Of a stretch of 64,000 bases of DNA, positions 54,766 through 64,000 are shown in pieces (position 1 is the first letter of the stretch; the number at the start of each line of letters is the position of its first letter). The stretch covers positions 1,984,001-2,048,000 of the forward strand of contig JBAGRP010000001.1 of assembly GCA_036924855.1 (NCBI GenBank), in the 5' to 3' direction. A model generated the notes under the pieces. It made no database searches and was not told the origin of the DNA. It worked only from the letters and a program-made list of their open reading frames with translations. This DNA is from Nitrobacteraceae bacterium AZCC 2146 (lineage in GTDB: Bacteria; Pseudomonadota; Alphaproteobacteria; Rhizobiales; Xanthobacteraceae). A program made the translations under genes and the position numbers.

Positions 54766-55548
54766 AGCCGAGATCGCCTTGGCCTGACGCTGGATCATCT
54801 GCTCGATGAGATTATAGGACGAGGTCGCTGACGACGATGAGGTTTTGCTGGACGACGACGCGGTGCTGGTGGGCGCCGTGGTCATCGTGACCACGGAGCC
54901 GTCGGCGTAAGTCGTCGACGTGGTGGTGGTGCCATCGGGATTGCTGGTCGTGGTGGTGGTCGCCCCCGTGGCGTCGCTGTCGGAGCCCCCTGCACCGCCG
55001 CTACCGCCCCCGGCGCTTGCCCCCGATGCGGCATGTGCATGGCCCTTGCCCTTCAGCGCCGCACCCAGCTCATCGACGCTGACCGATCCGTCGCCATTCT
55101 TGTCGAGCTTGGCGAACACGGCATCGGCATTGGCGGTATTGGTACCGCCGGCGCCGAGCTTGTCTTCGAATTCTGATTTGCTGATGCCGCCGCTGCCGTC
55201 GGTGTCGAGCTGCGAGAACAGATCCTTCAGCGCATCCGACTGGCTGGTCGAGGCCGAGGACGATGTCGATGTCGTGCTGGCGCTCGACGTGTTGCTCTGC
55301 GCGGCGAGCATGGCACTCATCGTGCTCGGCGACAGGGTGCCGGACGATGTCGCGCTGCTGCTCTTGATGACGGTGGTCGGGGTCGAACTGGTCGTCGATG
55401 CGGTGGTGCTGGCGGCATCGAACACGCTCGCCGCACTCTGCTTGACGCCAGTCGTCGGCGTCGCCGTCTTCGACTTCGATTTCACCGCGGCGGTCAGCGC
55501 TTGAAGCGCATCGATCGCGGTGGAGGCAGCGGCAATGGCTGGCAACAT
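54733..55548 (-). CDS. Ser/Thr-rich EF-hand protein
   Basis: The 271-residue protein has long Ser/Thr-rich low-complexity regions on both sides of a pair of EF-hands, [14 protein letters not shown] and [14 protein letters not shown], whose acidic loop positions are intact, so it should bind calcium. Gly-rich and TTTTT runs follow. No clear signal peptide; the N-terminus is [20 protein letters not shown]. The ribosome-binding site aggagc supports the ATG at 55548. The function is unknown. Confidence 0.87.
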   Translation of the reverse strand: MLPAIAAASTAIDALQALTAAVKSKSKTATPTTGVKQSAASVFDAASTTASTTSSTPTTVIKSSSATSSGTLSPSTMSAMLAAQSNTSSASTTSTSSSASTSQSDALKDLFSQLDTDGSGGISKSEFEDKLGAGGTNTANADAVFAKLDKNGDGSVSVDELGAALKGKGHAHAASGASAGGGSGGAGGSDSDATGATTTTTSNPDGTTTTSTTYADGSVVTMTTAPTSTASSSSKTSSSSATSSYNLIEQMIQRQAKAISASSASTLSVSA

Positions 55549-55808
55549 CACAAAGCTCCTGTTCAGGCCGCATAGACCGGCCGAATTCCCTGAGCAGGAT
55601 TTTGCAAGCCACGTGCCAGCGGAAAAACATCGATAAAACAACGGCTTTCGCAACGCGCGCGGCACCTGGTTCCCGGCAAATCGTGCCGTCGCGGCAGAAC
55701 TTGCCGACTCCCAACGTGCTGCAACGCATTCATCGGGCCAGCGTTGCCGATGTGCGCAGCCCATGTTACCCGAAGCTTCGCCTCCGCAACGCCGTCAGGA
55801 AAACCGCC

Positions 55809-56510
55809 ATGTCACAGAGCTTCGCGCCACGCCCGCTCGTCATCGCGCCATCGATCCTCGCCGCCGATTTCGCCAGGCTCGGCGAAGAGGTCCGCGCCGT
55901 CGATCAGGCAGGCGGCGACTGGATGCATCTCGATGTCATGGACGGCCATTTCGTGCCGAACATTTCCTACGGCCCCGACGTCATCAAGGCGATGCGGCCG
56001 CACAGCAAGAAGATCTTCGACGCACATCTGATGATCGCGCCGTGCGATCCCTACCTCGAAGCTTTCGCCAAGGCCGGCTGCGACCACATCACCGTGCATG
56101 CCGAGGCGGGCCCGCATCTGCATCGCTCATTGCAGGCGATCCGCGCGCTCGGCAAGAAGGCCGGCGTCTCGCTCAACCCGGGCACGCCGATCTCGGCGAT
56201 CGAATATGTCATCGACATGGTCGACCTGATCCTGGTGATGTCGGTCAACCCCGGCTTCGGCGGCCAGGCCTTTATTACTTCCGCCCTCGGCAAGATCAGC
56301 GACCTCCGCGCCATGACCGCGGGCCGGCCGATCGACATCGAAGTCGATGGCGGCGTCTCCGCCGCCGTCTCCGGCCAACTCGCCGCCGCCGGCGCCAACG
56401 CCTTCGTGGCGGGCTCCGCGGTGTTCAAGGGCGGCACGGTGGAAAGCTACAAGGCGAATATCGACGGGATCAGGAAGGCGGCGGAGATGGCGCGGGGGGA
56501 GATGGTCTGA
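55809..56510 (+). CDS. rpe: Ribulose-phosphate 3-epimerase
   Basis: The 233-residue TIM-barrel enzyme begins [20 protein letters not shown]. Catalytic and metal motifs are [17 protein letters not shown] (metal-binding His/Asp), FDAHLMI and IEVDGGVS. It interconverts ribulose-5-phosphate and xylulose-5-phosphate in the pentose phosphate and Calvin pathways. The ATG at 55809 gives the conserved N-terminus. It is not linked to cbb genes here. Confidence 0.97.
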   Translation: MSQSFAPRPLVIAPSILAADFARLGEEVRAVDQAGGDWMHLDVMDGHFVPNISYGPDVIKAMRPHSKKIFDAHLMIAPCDPYLEAFAKAGCDHITVHAEAGPHLHRSLQAIRALGKKAGVSLNPGTPISAIEYVIDMVDLILVMSVNPGFGGQAFITSALGKISDLRAMTAGRPIDIEVDGGVSAAVSGQLAAAGANAFVAGSAVFKGGTVESYKANIDGIRKAAEMARGEMV

Positions 56511-56545
56511 GGCACTCAAGTCGCGGTGTATGGAAGGAATACGCG

Positions 56546-57409
56546 ATGCCTCAAGGTTTTGTATACATTTTAGTATCGCCAAACAGCGATTACATAAAGA
56601 TAGGCGGCACTGAAAGGCCCATCGCTGAGCGGCTTCGCGGCATTAACGGAACAGATTCATATGCTGATCATGGACCTTGGCAGCTTTCCGATTTTCTCCA
56701 TGTCACGGACTGGCGCCTTGTCGAGGGCGGGATGCACCAGCACTTTAATGATCGCAATATTCGCGACGTAATTGGCGCGCGCGAGCTATTCGGTGTTGCG
56801 CCCCACGAAGCCCGACAAAAACTACGGTCTACCGGAGCAACGCTTCGCGTCGATCATGAAAAAACAAATGCGCTCTTCGCCAATCGAGACGTGCGATTGT
56901 TTCTATACAGATTATTTGAGCTGTCTGGATTGTTCGGAAGCCTCGACATTCAAGGCGCATGGACACTCACTTCAATGCCGAAAACAAATGGCGGCCGCTG
57001 GTTCACCTTAAACATCGGATCTCATGAAGTTGCCTTTACAAGCAGACAGCCTAGCGAAGGCCGATTTTTACATCACCTCGTTCTGGATCGCCTCATTCTC
57101 GATTACCCCGAAACGATCATGTGGTTGGGCCGACACAACGGTGACGTTCAAGTGGCAGAATACGCCGCCGCGCAACGTGCCGTATTGATTAGTTTTGAGG
57201 AAGACTTTGCAAAAGCCGAGCGAGTTTTCAGGCTACCGGGTATTCGGCGTGCTCTCGTAGCGTATTGGGCAGATTCTCTAGCTGACTTACGCGAGAGAGG
57301 CGCAAAAAGTGTCTATGCGCGATATCATTCGTATGATGCCGTATCAGAACTCCTCGAATACAAGAGAGCCACCGAAATTGTATTCAACGCTGCTGCAGTT
57401 ACAGATTGA
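56546..57409 (+). CDS. GIY-YIG nuclease-fold protein of unknown role (T5orf172-like), likely acquired
   Basis: The N-terminus of this 287-residue protein, MPQGFVYILVSPNSDYIKIG, then GTERPIAERLRGINGTDSY, resembles the GIY-YIG/T5orf172 fold (YIL...YIKIG, R). The remaining 190 residues are unassigned (RDVRLFLYRLFELSGLFGS; VAYWADSLADLRERGAKSVY). Base composition is clearly more A+T-rich than in rpe upstream, and a repeat island follows, so it is probably a horizontally acquired accessory gene. Defence or mobile-element nuclease function is a guess. Confidence 0.75.
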   Translation: MPQGFVYILVSPNSDYIKIGGTERPIAERLRGINGTDSYADHGPWQLSDFLHVTDWRLVEGGMHQHFNDRNIRDVIGARELFGVAPHEARQKLRSTGATLRVDHEKTNALFANRDVRLFLYRLFELSGLFGSLDIQGAWTLTSMPKTNGGRWFTLNIGSHEVAFTSRQPSEGRFLHHLVLDRLILDYPETIMWLGRHNGDVQVAEYAAAQRAVLISFEEDFAKAERVFRLPGIRRALVAYWADSLADLRERGAKSVYARYHSYDAVSELLEYKRATEIVFNAAAVTD

Positions 57410-57422
57410 TTTAGCCATTCAG

Positions 57423-57511
57423 CCGTAGGATGGGTTGAACCCTTCGCGAAACCCATCGCGCCGGCGGCCCTTGTCGATGATGGGTATCGCTGCGCTCAAC
57501 CCATCCTACGG
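57423..57511. repeat. Type E inverted repeat
   Basis: ccgtaggatgggttgaac at the left end is mirrored by gctcaacccatcctacgg at the right end. It stands directly before a type A copy. Confidence 0.8.
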
Positions 57512-57512
57512 T

Positions 57513-57597
57513 CGTCATTGCGAGCGAAGCGAAGCAATCCAGAAAGCCACAAGCGACGAACTGGATTGCTTCGTCGCAAGGGCTCCTCGCAATGACG
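57513..57597. repeat. Type A palindromic repeat (complete)
   Basis: cgtcattgcgagcgaagcg with aagcaatccag is mirrored by ctggattgcttcgtcgcaag and gctcctcgcaatgacg. It is the middle member of a three-repeat island. Confidence 0.9.
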
Positions 57598-57623
57598 CGG
57601 AGGCGTTCGCGACATACTCAGTG

Positions 57624-57748
57624 TCTTCCCCGCGAAAGCGGGGACCCATGCACGCTGGAGAGTTGGCAAACGCGCTATGTCGCGGCTCTGCCGTTTCAAC
57701 GATGCCGACAGTGGTTATGGGTCCCCGCTTTCGCGGGGACGACCCTGG
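57624..57748. repeat. Type C palindromic repeat
   Basis: cttccccgcgaaagcggggacccatg at the left is mirrored by atgggtccccgctttcgcgg at the right, giving a hairpin at each end of about 125 bases. No gene is seen in 57410-57873 outside these repeats. Confidence 0.85.
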
Positions 57749-57873
57749 GGCGCCTTTTTCGCCTGAACAGCTCTCAGCCAGCTAAGGCTGGGCAAAGGCG
57801 CGCTTGCGACTTGCCTACTATCCACAATCGCTCGCGACAAAAGAGCGATGGCACGATGCGTTGCGCCGTGCCT

Positions 57874-58209
57874 TCAAAGATACTTCGCATCGTCCCCCGT
57901 CAGGGCATCGCGCATGCCGTTCGGCACCGGGAAACCGTAGCCGGACCAGTCATCGGCCCAGTTTAGCCGTCCGGCCTGGTGCTCCGCGCTACAATAGAGC
58001 TCGGTGCCGACGATGTTCAGCGCAACGAGCAGTGCCTGGATGGCATCCGCTCCGCCCGCCGAACCTTTCCGCTCGCGGTCGGGCCAGCGAATCGCCCAGT
58101 CCGAGAACCATGAATTTTCGCGCGGCTCGGGCCAGAAAATGCTGACGACGACGTCGGCATAGCCTGGGCCGTTGCGAAGTCTCAAAACGCGTTGCAAAGC
58201 ATTTGGCAT
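57874..58209 (-). CDS. DUF6968-like small protein
   Basis: The 111-residue protein has RVLRLRNGPGYADVVVSIFW, DWAIRWPDRERK, AIQALLVALNIVGTELYCSA and DDWSGYGFPVPNGMRDALTG followed by DDAKYL. This agrees with my memory of the DUF6968 family, whose function is unknown. The ATG at 58209 is preferred; an upstream ATG at 58251 adds 14 residues. It sits in an accessory patch between repeats. Confidence 0.7.
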   Translation of the reverse strand: MPNALQRVLRLRNGPGYADVVVSIFWPEPRENSWFSDWAIRWPDRERKGSAGGADAIQALLVALNIVGTELYCSAEHQAGRLNWADDWSGYGFPVPNGMRDALTGDDAKYL

Positions 58210-58340
58210 GACTAGAACCTCAGCACAGGAATTGAACTTCCACGGAGACAAGCGGCGTAGCGCTCAGCGGCCCGCTGCCAACAACTTCTCAGTTGCAGCG
58301 CGTTGCAAATGAATGTGTCGCGCGCATACTGCGCCTCACA

Positions 58341-58553
58341 CTATGCCTCACGGCTCGCATTGCTAGCAACCAGCGTTCCGCCATCGGTCCACTTACCGAG
58401 CTCGTCGCGCGGCTCGCTGTAATCGTACCCGTCTTTCGTGAATATGCTCCGTTTGCGGAGCTTCAATTCGAATTTGATGCCCAGCAGTTGATACTTCAGC
58501 CGCGCCAGGGTGTCGCCAATATCGTCAAGTTCGGTTCGGATTTTCATCGCCAA
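58341..58553 (-). CDS. Small hypothetical protein with an RDxxGKWTDGG motif
   Basis: The 70-residue frame begins MAMKIRTELDDIGDTLARLK and contains YDYSEPRDELGKWTDGG. The last motif occurs at the ends of many uncharacterised or phage-related proteins. It may be a truncated gene. Composition is more A+T-rich than the rest of the window. Existence as a functional gene is uncertain. Confidence 0.4.
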   Translation of the reverse strand: MAMKIRTELDDIGDTLARLKYQLLGIKFELKLRKRSIFTKDGYDYSEPRDELGKWTDGGTLVASNASREA

Positions 58554-58891
58554 TGCCCTCGATGTAAATTAGGTCTTTAATCTTATATGATTAAAAACCT
58601 AATGTCAACGTCGTTACGCGGCATACGCGGTGTGGTCCCCGCGAAGGCGGGGACCCATAACCTCTGCCGTCTCGCTTCTGGAGACGGCCTCTCCGCGCGA
58701 CCGCTTCCGAGTCCAAACGCATCTGCACCGCGATGGGTCTCGGATCTGCGGAGCGGCATAAGAATGCCGCACCGCGTCCGGGACACGAGACTGTGCCGGG
58801 GATTTGCCCTCCCGCGCCGCCATCTTCCGATGGCCTCCCCCGCCCCTTTCTGCTAAAGCGCGGCGTAACCCCCGAACTTCAGCGAGTCCTC
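58554..58891. other. Gene-free region before purB with a type C repeat arm
   Basis: 58631-58661 carries ggtccccgcgaaggcgggga followed by cccataacc, one arm of the type C repeat, and atgggtctcgga near 58734 may be a diverged partner arm. The rest holds nothing I can assign. Confidence 0.5.
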
Positions 58892-60199
<1,308 letters not shown>

Positions 60200-60232
60200 G
60201 AGTCTATGGAGAGGAAGTGTCGAATTGGAATT

Positions 60233-60360
60233 TGTCATTCCGGGATGGGTTTCAGTCGGCGAAGCCGGCTGGAACGCAGACCCGGAATCCCGAGAGGTTT
60301 GAGCATCTCGGGATTCCGGGTTCTCTCGCAGCTGGCGCTGCTCCCGCCCCGGAATGACAA
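60233..60360. repeat. Type B palindromic repeat (complete)
   Basis: tgtcattccgggatgggt at the left and ccgccccggaatgacaa at the right, with acccggaatcccgagag and ctcgggattccgggt inside, between purB and the MOSC gene. Confidence 0.9.
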
Positions 60361-60389
60361 ACTCCGGTTCGACACTTGAGGGAATTTGC

Positions 60390-60929
60390 ATGGCCCGAGT
60401 AGTCGCCGTCTGCTTCCGCCGCGGCCATCACTTCAGCAAGACGCCGAGCCTCAGCATCCGCCTGCTGACCGGCCTCGGCGTCGAAGGCGACGCCCATATG
60501 GGCGAGAAGGTGCAGCATCTCTACCTCGCGCGGAAGAATCCCGATGCGCCGAATCTGCGGCAGGTGCATTTGATGCATAGCGAACTGTTCGACGAAGTCC
60601 GCGCCAAGGGGTTTGACGTCAAGCCCGGCGATCTCGGCGAGAACATCACCACCGAGGGCGTCGACCTGCTCGGACTCTCAACCGGCACCAAACTGTATCT
60701 CGGCGACGAGGCGATCATCGAGATCACCGGGCTACGCAATCCCTGCCACCAGATCGACGACTTTCAAAAGGGTCTGTTGAAAGCGACGCTGGACAAGGAC
60801 GCTGACGGCAAACTGGTGCGCAAGTCCGGCATCATGAGCGTAGTGCTCACCGGCGGCGATGTACGCCCCGGCGACACCATCCGCGTCGAGCCGCCCGAAG
60901 GCCCGCACCGGCCGCTGCTGCTGGTGTAA
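60390..60929 (+). CDS. MOSC domain protein
   Basis: The 179-residue protein comprises one MOSC domain: GDAHMGEKVQHLY, KPGDLGENITTEGVDLLGL, LRNPCHQIDDFQKGLLKAT with its conserved Cys, and GGDVRPGDTIRVE. MOSC proteins bind molybdenum cofactor, usually to handle N-hydroxylated substrates or sulfur transfer. The partner is unknown. A palindrome follows the stop. Confidence 0.92.
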   Translation: MARVVAVCFRRGHHFSKTPSLSIRLLTGLGVEGDAHMGEKVQHLYLARKNPDAPNLRQVHLMHSELFDEVRAKGFDVKPGDLGENITTEGVDLLGLSTGTKLYLGDEAIIEITGLRNPCHQIDDFQKGLLKATLDKDADGKLVRKSGIMSVVLTGGDVRPGDTIRVEPPEGPHRPLLLV

Positions 60930-60944
60930 GCAAGAACCACACTC

Positions 60945-60986
60945 TCGTCATTCCCCGCCACTCCAATTGGAGTGGCGGGGAATGAC
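60945..60986. repeat. 42-bp perfect palindrome between convergent genes
   Basis: cgtcattccccgccactcca, then att, with the second half the exact complement of the first. Its ends share the gtcattcc/ggaatgac words of type B, so it may be a minimal member of that family. It has no T run. Confidence 0.9.
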
Positions 60987-60994
60987 GGAGTTGG

Positions 60995-61546
60995 TCAGCC
61001 CGGCTCGCCCGTCGTCATCCGCGCCACCACATTGTCGTGCTTGACGAAGCGATGATACAGCGCCGCCACGATGTGCAGCACCACCAGCGCGATCAGCACA
61101 TAGGCCATGTAGATGTGCCAGTCCTCGTAGAGATCGGCGTTGGCCTTGTCGGTCGAGGTGAACTGCGGCACCCGGAACAGGCCGAACCAGCTGGCATAGT
61201 CCGGCTTGTGGGCGCCGGAATGCGCCCAGCCCAGCACGGCGACCAGCATGGTGATGACGTACAGCGCCCAGTGATTGCCGCGGGCGATGACGCGCTCCCA
61301 CAGCGTCGCGTTCGCCGGCGGCGCCGGCACCGGATTGATGGCCCGCCAGATCAGCCGGATCGCCATCACCAGCAGAATGACGTAGCCGATATCGGCGTGG
61401 ATCGAGCGATGGAAGAACCGATCCGGCCGCGCCACGAGGTGGTTCATCCACCAGCCGTAGGCCAGCATGCCGATGATGGCGAGGCCGAGGATCCAGTGAA
61501 GCACGCGGGACGGGCTGCCCCAGCTTGAGGTGGTATTGCGAAGCAT
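60995..61546 (-). CDS. Cytochrome b561-family protein
   Basis: The 183-residue inner-membrane protein has four helices: VLHWILGLAIIGMLAYGWWM, ADIGYVILLVMAIRLIWRAI, HWALYVITMLVAVLGWAH and YMAYVLIALVVLHIVAALYH. Conserved His residues in the first (VLHW), second (SIHADIG) and fourth (VLHIVAALYHRF) segments are likely heme ligands. It is probably a quinol-linked di-heme b-type cytochrome; the partner is unknown. Confidence 0.9.
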   Translation of the reverse strand: MLRNTTSSWGSPSRVLHWILGLAIIGMLAYGWWMNHLVARPDRFFHRSIHADIGYVILLVMAIRLIWRAINPVPAPPANATLWERVIARGNHWALYVITMLVAVLGWAHSGAHKPDYASWFGLFRVPQFTSTDKANADLYEDWHIYMAYVLIALVVLHIVAALYHRFVKHDNVVARMTTGEPG

Positions 61547-61736
61547 CGGCGGAGGTCGCTTTCAAACGGGTCTAAAGACGACCAAAGGCCATGGGATCCG
61601 CGCCCGGACAAGCAATCACGGCCTCAGAAGACCCTGAATCGGGCTGGAATAGCTCCAAACTGCCGGGAGTTGCCCAGCGACGGCGGGCATCGCCATGGCA
61701 ACTTCGCGGTAACCCGATTTCGGGTATGATCGCTGT

Positions 61737-62534
61737 GTGTCAGTCGGTCCCACCATTCTCGTGTTCGATTCCGGCCTCGGCGGTCTCACCGTGCTGCGCG
61801 AGATCGTCCGGGCGCGTCCCGACGCGCGCTATGTCTATGTCGCCGACGACGTGTTTTTTCCGTACGGCCACCACAGCGAGGACGAGATCGTCGATCGCGT
61901 GGTGCCGCTGATGGGCGACATGATCGCCGCGCATGCGCCGGACCTGGTGGTGATCGCCTGCAACACCATGTCCGTTTCCGTGATGGCGCATCTGCGGGCG
62001 GCCTACAGCGTGCCATTCGTCGGCACCGTCCCGGCGATCAAGCCGGCCTGCGCGGCGTCAAAAACCAAGCGCGTTTCGGTGCTCGGCACCAAGGCCACCG
62101 TGAAGCGCGAATACACCCAGGCGCTGATCCGGGATCACGCGCAGAGCTGCACGGTGACGCTGGTCGGCTCGCCCAACCTCGCCTCGCTGGCGGAAGCGGC
62201 CCTGGGCGGCGAGATCATCGGCGACGACGATATCCTCGACGAGATCGCGCCCTGCTTCGTTCCCGCCCTCGACGGAGGCCCGCTGCGCACCGATGCCGTG
62301 GTGCTGGCCTGCACGCACTATCCGCTGCTGCTGGACAGGTTGGTGAAACTCGCGCCCTGGCCCGTGACATGGATCGATCCGGCGCCGGCCATCGCACGGC
62401 GGGTCGTCGATCTGCTCGGCACGGCCCGCCTTCTGGCTGAGGACGGCGGCGCCGAAATGCTGTTCACCTCCGGGCGGCGCCACGCACTGGCCGAGGCACT
62501 GATGCCGTTCTTCGGCGGCCGCGTCCCGGCGTAA
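61737..62534 (+). CDS. murI: Glutamate racemase
   Basis: The 265-residue enzyme has VFDSGLGGLTVLREI at the N-terminus, the catalytic cysteines in VIACNTMSVSVMA and LACTHYPLLLD, and DDVFFPYG. It makes D-glutamate for peptidoglycan. The start is a GTG at 61737. Confidence 0.95.
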   Translation: MSVGPTILVFDSGLGGLTVLREIVRARPDARYVYVADDVFFPYGHHSEDEIVDRVVPLMGDMIAAHAPDLVVIACNTMSVSVMAHLRAAYSVPFVGTVPAIKPACAASKTKRVSVLGTKATVKREYTQALIRDHAQSCTVTLVGSPNLASLAEAALGGEIIGDDDILDEIAPCFVPALDGGPLRTDAVVLACTHYPLLLDRLVKLAPWPVTWIDPAPAIARRVVDLLGTARLLAEDGGAEMLFTSGRRHALAEALMPFFGGRVPA

Positions 62535-62596
62535 TCCAGGGGTGCCTCGACATTACCGATCGCGCTGCTAGTCTCCCCGCCTTAGGGAGAAAAATC

Positions 62597-62986
62597 ATGA
62601 TCAGAAAACTGATACTTGGCTTGGCTATCGTTGCGATCACCGGCGCCGGCGTGGCCGTCGCCCAACAACCCGGCATCAAGCGCACGCCGCTGCAGAAAGT
62701 GGAATTCCCGGACGGTTACGACACCGTCACCGCCATCGCCGAAATCCCCACCGGCGGCGCATCGGGCCGCCACACCCATCCCGGCGCCGAGACCGGCTAT
62801 GTGCTCGAGGGCGAGCTTGAGCTGGTGATCGACGGCAAGCCGCCGCTCAAGGTGAAGGCCGGCGAATCCTATCAAATTCCGCCGGGCGCCGTGCATGACG
62901 CCAAGACCGCCGGCGACAAGCCGCTGAAGGTGCTCGGCGTCTACGTCGTGACCAAAGGCAAGCCGCTCGCCGAGCCCGCCAAATAG
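62597..62986 (+). CDS. Secreted cupin-domain protein
   Basis: The 129-residue protein has a signal peptide (LGLAIVAITGAGVAVAQQ) and one cupin barrel with GGASGRHTHPGAETGYVLEG and metal-type histidines, followed by SYQIPPGAVHDAK. It is probably periplasmic; the ligand is unknown. The HpcH/HpaI gene follows 15 bases later, so the two may be co-transcribed. Confidence 0.88.
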   Translation: MIRKLILGLAIVAITGAGVAVAQQPGIKRTPLQKVEFPDGYDTVTAIAEIPTGGASGRHTHPGAETGYVLEGELELVIDGKPPLKVKAGESYQIPPGAVHDAKTAGDKPLKVLGVYVVTKGKPLAEPAK

Positions 62987-63001
62987 GACGCATAGCAACG
63001 C

Positions 63002-63772
63002 ATGACGCCTCCCGCGCCACTTAACCGTCTCAAGCAGCAGTGGCGCGAGGGGCGCCCCACCTTCGGGGCCATCGCCACGATCCCATCGATCCAGACGGTG
63101 CGGATCATGGCGCAGTCGCTGGACTGGATCATCGTCGATCTCGAACATGGCCCGATCGATCTCGGCATGGCCCATGGCATGATCATGGCCACATCGGGGA
63201 CGCCCTGCGTGCCGCTGGTACGGATCGCGGCCAACGAACCCTGGCTCGCCAAGGCACCGATGGATATCGGCGCGCTGGGGATCAACTTTCCGATGATCTG
63301 CAGCCGGCAGGATGCCGAAAAGGCGGTGCGCAGCGTGCGCTATCCGCCATCAGGCGAGCGGCTGTGGGGACCATTCCACGCTCCGTTCCGCTGGGGCGTT
63401 TCGATGGCCGACTATATGGCCACCGCCGATGACGACATGATCTGCATGATCACCATCGAACACGTCGACGCGGTCGAACGCATCGATGAGATCATGGCGA
63501 CCGACGGCATCGACATCGCCGTGATCGGGGTCGGCGACCTCGCCACGTCCATCGGCAAACGCGGACTTCTCGACGATCCCGAGGTGCTGGCGCTGGTCGC
63601 CCGCGCCGAAGCCGGCATCCTGAAAAGCGGCGTACCGATCGGCGGCGCCGCCCGGACCGCGGAACAGGCCAACCAGATGATCGAACGCGGCTACGTGCTG
63701 CTGGCGCTGGGATTCGACTGGTCGCTGTTCCAGCGCGGAATCGCCGCGGGTTTTGCCGGAATCAAACGCTAG
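63002..63772 (+). CDS. HpcH/HpaI aldolase/citrate lyase family protein
   Basis: The 256-residue TIM-barrel protein has FGAIATIPSIQTVRIMAQ, the substrate-site IIVDLEHGPIDLGMAHG, and VERIDEIMATDGIDIAVIG followed by VGDLATS, all as in class II HpcH/HpaI aldolases. It likely cleaves or forms a pyruvate- or oxaloacetate-type aldol bond using a divalent metal; substrate not determined. It is the last gene in the window. Confidence 0.92.
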   Translation: MTPPAPLNRLKQQWREGRPTFGAIATIPSIQTVRIMAQSLDWIIVDLEHGPIDLGMAHGMIMATSGTPCVPLVRIAANEPWLAKAPMDIGALGINFPMICSRQDAEKAVRSVRYPPSGERLWGPFHAPFRWGVSMADYMATADDDMICMITIEHVDAVERIDEIMATDGIDIAVIGVGDLATSIGKRGLLDDPEVLALVARAEAGILKSGVPIGGAARTAEQANQMIERGYVLLALGFDWSLFQRGIAAGFAGIKR

Positions 63773-63869
63773 ACGGTCCCCGGGAAGCCCCGATTTCCGT
63801 CTAAACCGGCCAAATCGGCCGGAATACCGCTCGAAAATACTGCATCGGAGCGAAAAACCGGGCTTTCAA

Positions 63870-63898
63870 TTGACATCCCCGGCCGTTCTTCCTAGAAA
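63870..63898 (+). promoter_or_regulatory. Strong sigma-70-like promoter at the window's right end
   Basis: TTGACA (consensus -35), a 17-base spacer, then TAGAAA as -10 (4/6 of consensus). The gene it drives lies beyond the window. Confidence 0.55.
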
Positions 63899-63907
63899 CC
63901 GCCTGCT

Positions 63908-63929
63908 CGCGGGCCGTTTTCGGCCCGCG
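63908..63929 (+). promoter_or_regulatory. Hairpin leader after the terminal promoter
   Basis: cgcgggccg, loop tttt, cggcccgcg: a perfect nine-base-pair stem only about ten bases after the -10 box, with no T tract. It would be in the transcript leader and could be regulatory. Confidence 0.5.
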
Positions 63930-64000
63930 TTGCGTTTCGCGACCCGTGGTCTTCCCCTCTGCTTAGAGGATGGACCTGTCGGCTCCGGGAAATTCCCGGC

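Overview
The window reads as chromosomal DNA of an alphaproteobacterium of the Bradyrhizobium/Rhodopseudomonas group (Nitrobacteraceae). The pointers are high G+C, the GroEL type, a three-subunit cox gene set, Usg, BcsS, BBP7-type porin-like and DUF2778 proteins, and many copies of the palindromic intergenic repeats typical of that group. No rRNA, tRNA, insertion sequence, integrase, prophage or CRISPR array is visible. It is mostly housekeeping and catabolic sequence with a few accessory patches.

Layout. 1-8.4 kb: crotonase, outer-membrane barrel, quinone oxidoreductase/HCCA isomerase pair, YfcG-like GST, folate-independent-type methionine synthase, an unknown CxxC protein, gpt and a MoaB/CinA-like protein. 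8.6-13.3 kb: a five-gene run of circularly permuted ATP-grasp, alpha-E, transglutaminase, Anbu proteasome-like hydrolase and GNAT. This is the most unusual biochemical system here and its chemistry is unknown. 13.4-17.0 kb: SDR, nucleoside transporter, an AT-richer orphan, a cupin with a basic tail, Usg. 17.2-19.5 kb: groES-groEL behind three CIRCE-like inverted repeats. 19.5-22.6 kb: remnants of a GIY-YIG nuclease and a HigA antitoxin, a secreted Cys protein, a DUF2778 L,D-transpeptidase-like protein, DUF899. 23.3-25.9 kb: Rrf2 regulator with a 25-bp palindrome at its promoter, AhpD-like protein, phenylalanine hydroxylase, AraC-type regulator. 26.1-28.8 kb: a lipid-linked sugar transfer pair (GT2-GtrA and GT39). 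29.2-36.2 kb: a frameshifted M20 peptidase, diguanylate cyclase, DUF72, a Bug solute-binding protein, DUF488, BcsS, DUF4189.

36.3-43.3 kb is a leftward cox-type molybdenum hydroxylase cluster (coxG, coxS, coxM, coxD, coxE, two XdhC halves, and a molybdopterin-binding/MobA-like fusion). It has no coxL between coxS and coxM. 43.4-46.0 kb is pcaB-pcaD-pcaC of the protocatechuate branch of the beta-ketoadipate pathway. 47.2-52.3 kb is a complete liv-type ABC importer (livH, livM, livG, livF), but its binding-protein gene carries a frameshift. 52.5-58.6 kb: CcdA, P1 peptidase, KTSC, an EF-hand protein, rpe, and then an accessory patch (GIY-YIG protein, repeat island, DUF6968, small ORF). 58.9-63.8 kb: purB, MOSC, cytochrome b561, murI, cupin, HpcH/HpaI aldolase. 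The window ends in a strong sigma-70-like promoter with a hairpin leader whose gene lies outside.

At least four families of intergenic palindromes recur, several of them inside apparent operons. Two otherwise intact genes (M20 peptidase, LivK-like protein) are each broken by a single small indel, which could be recent decay or sequencing error.
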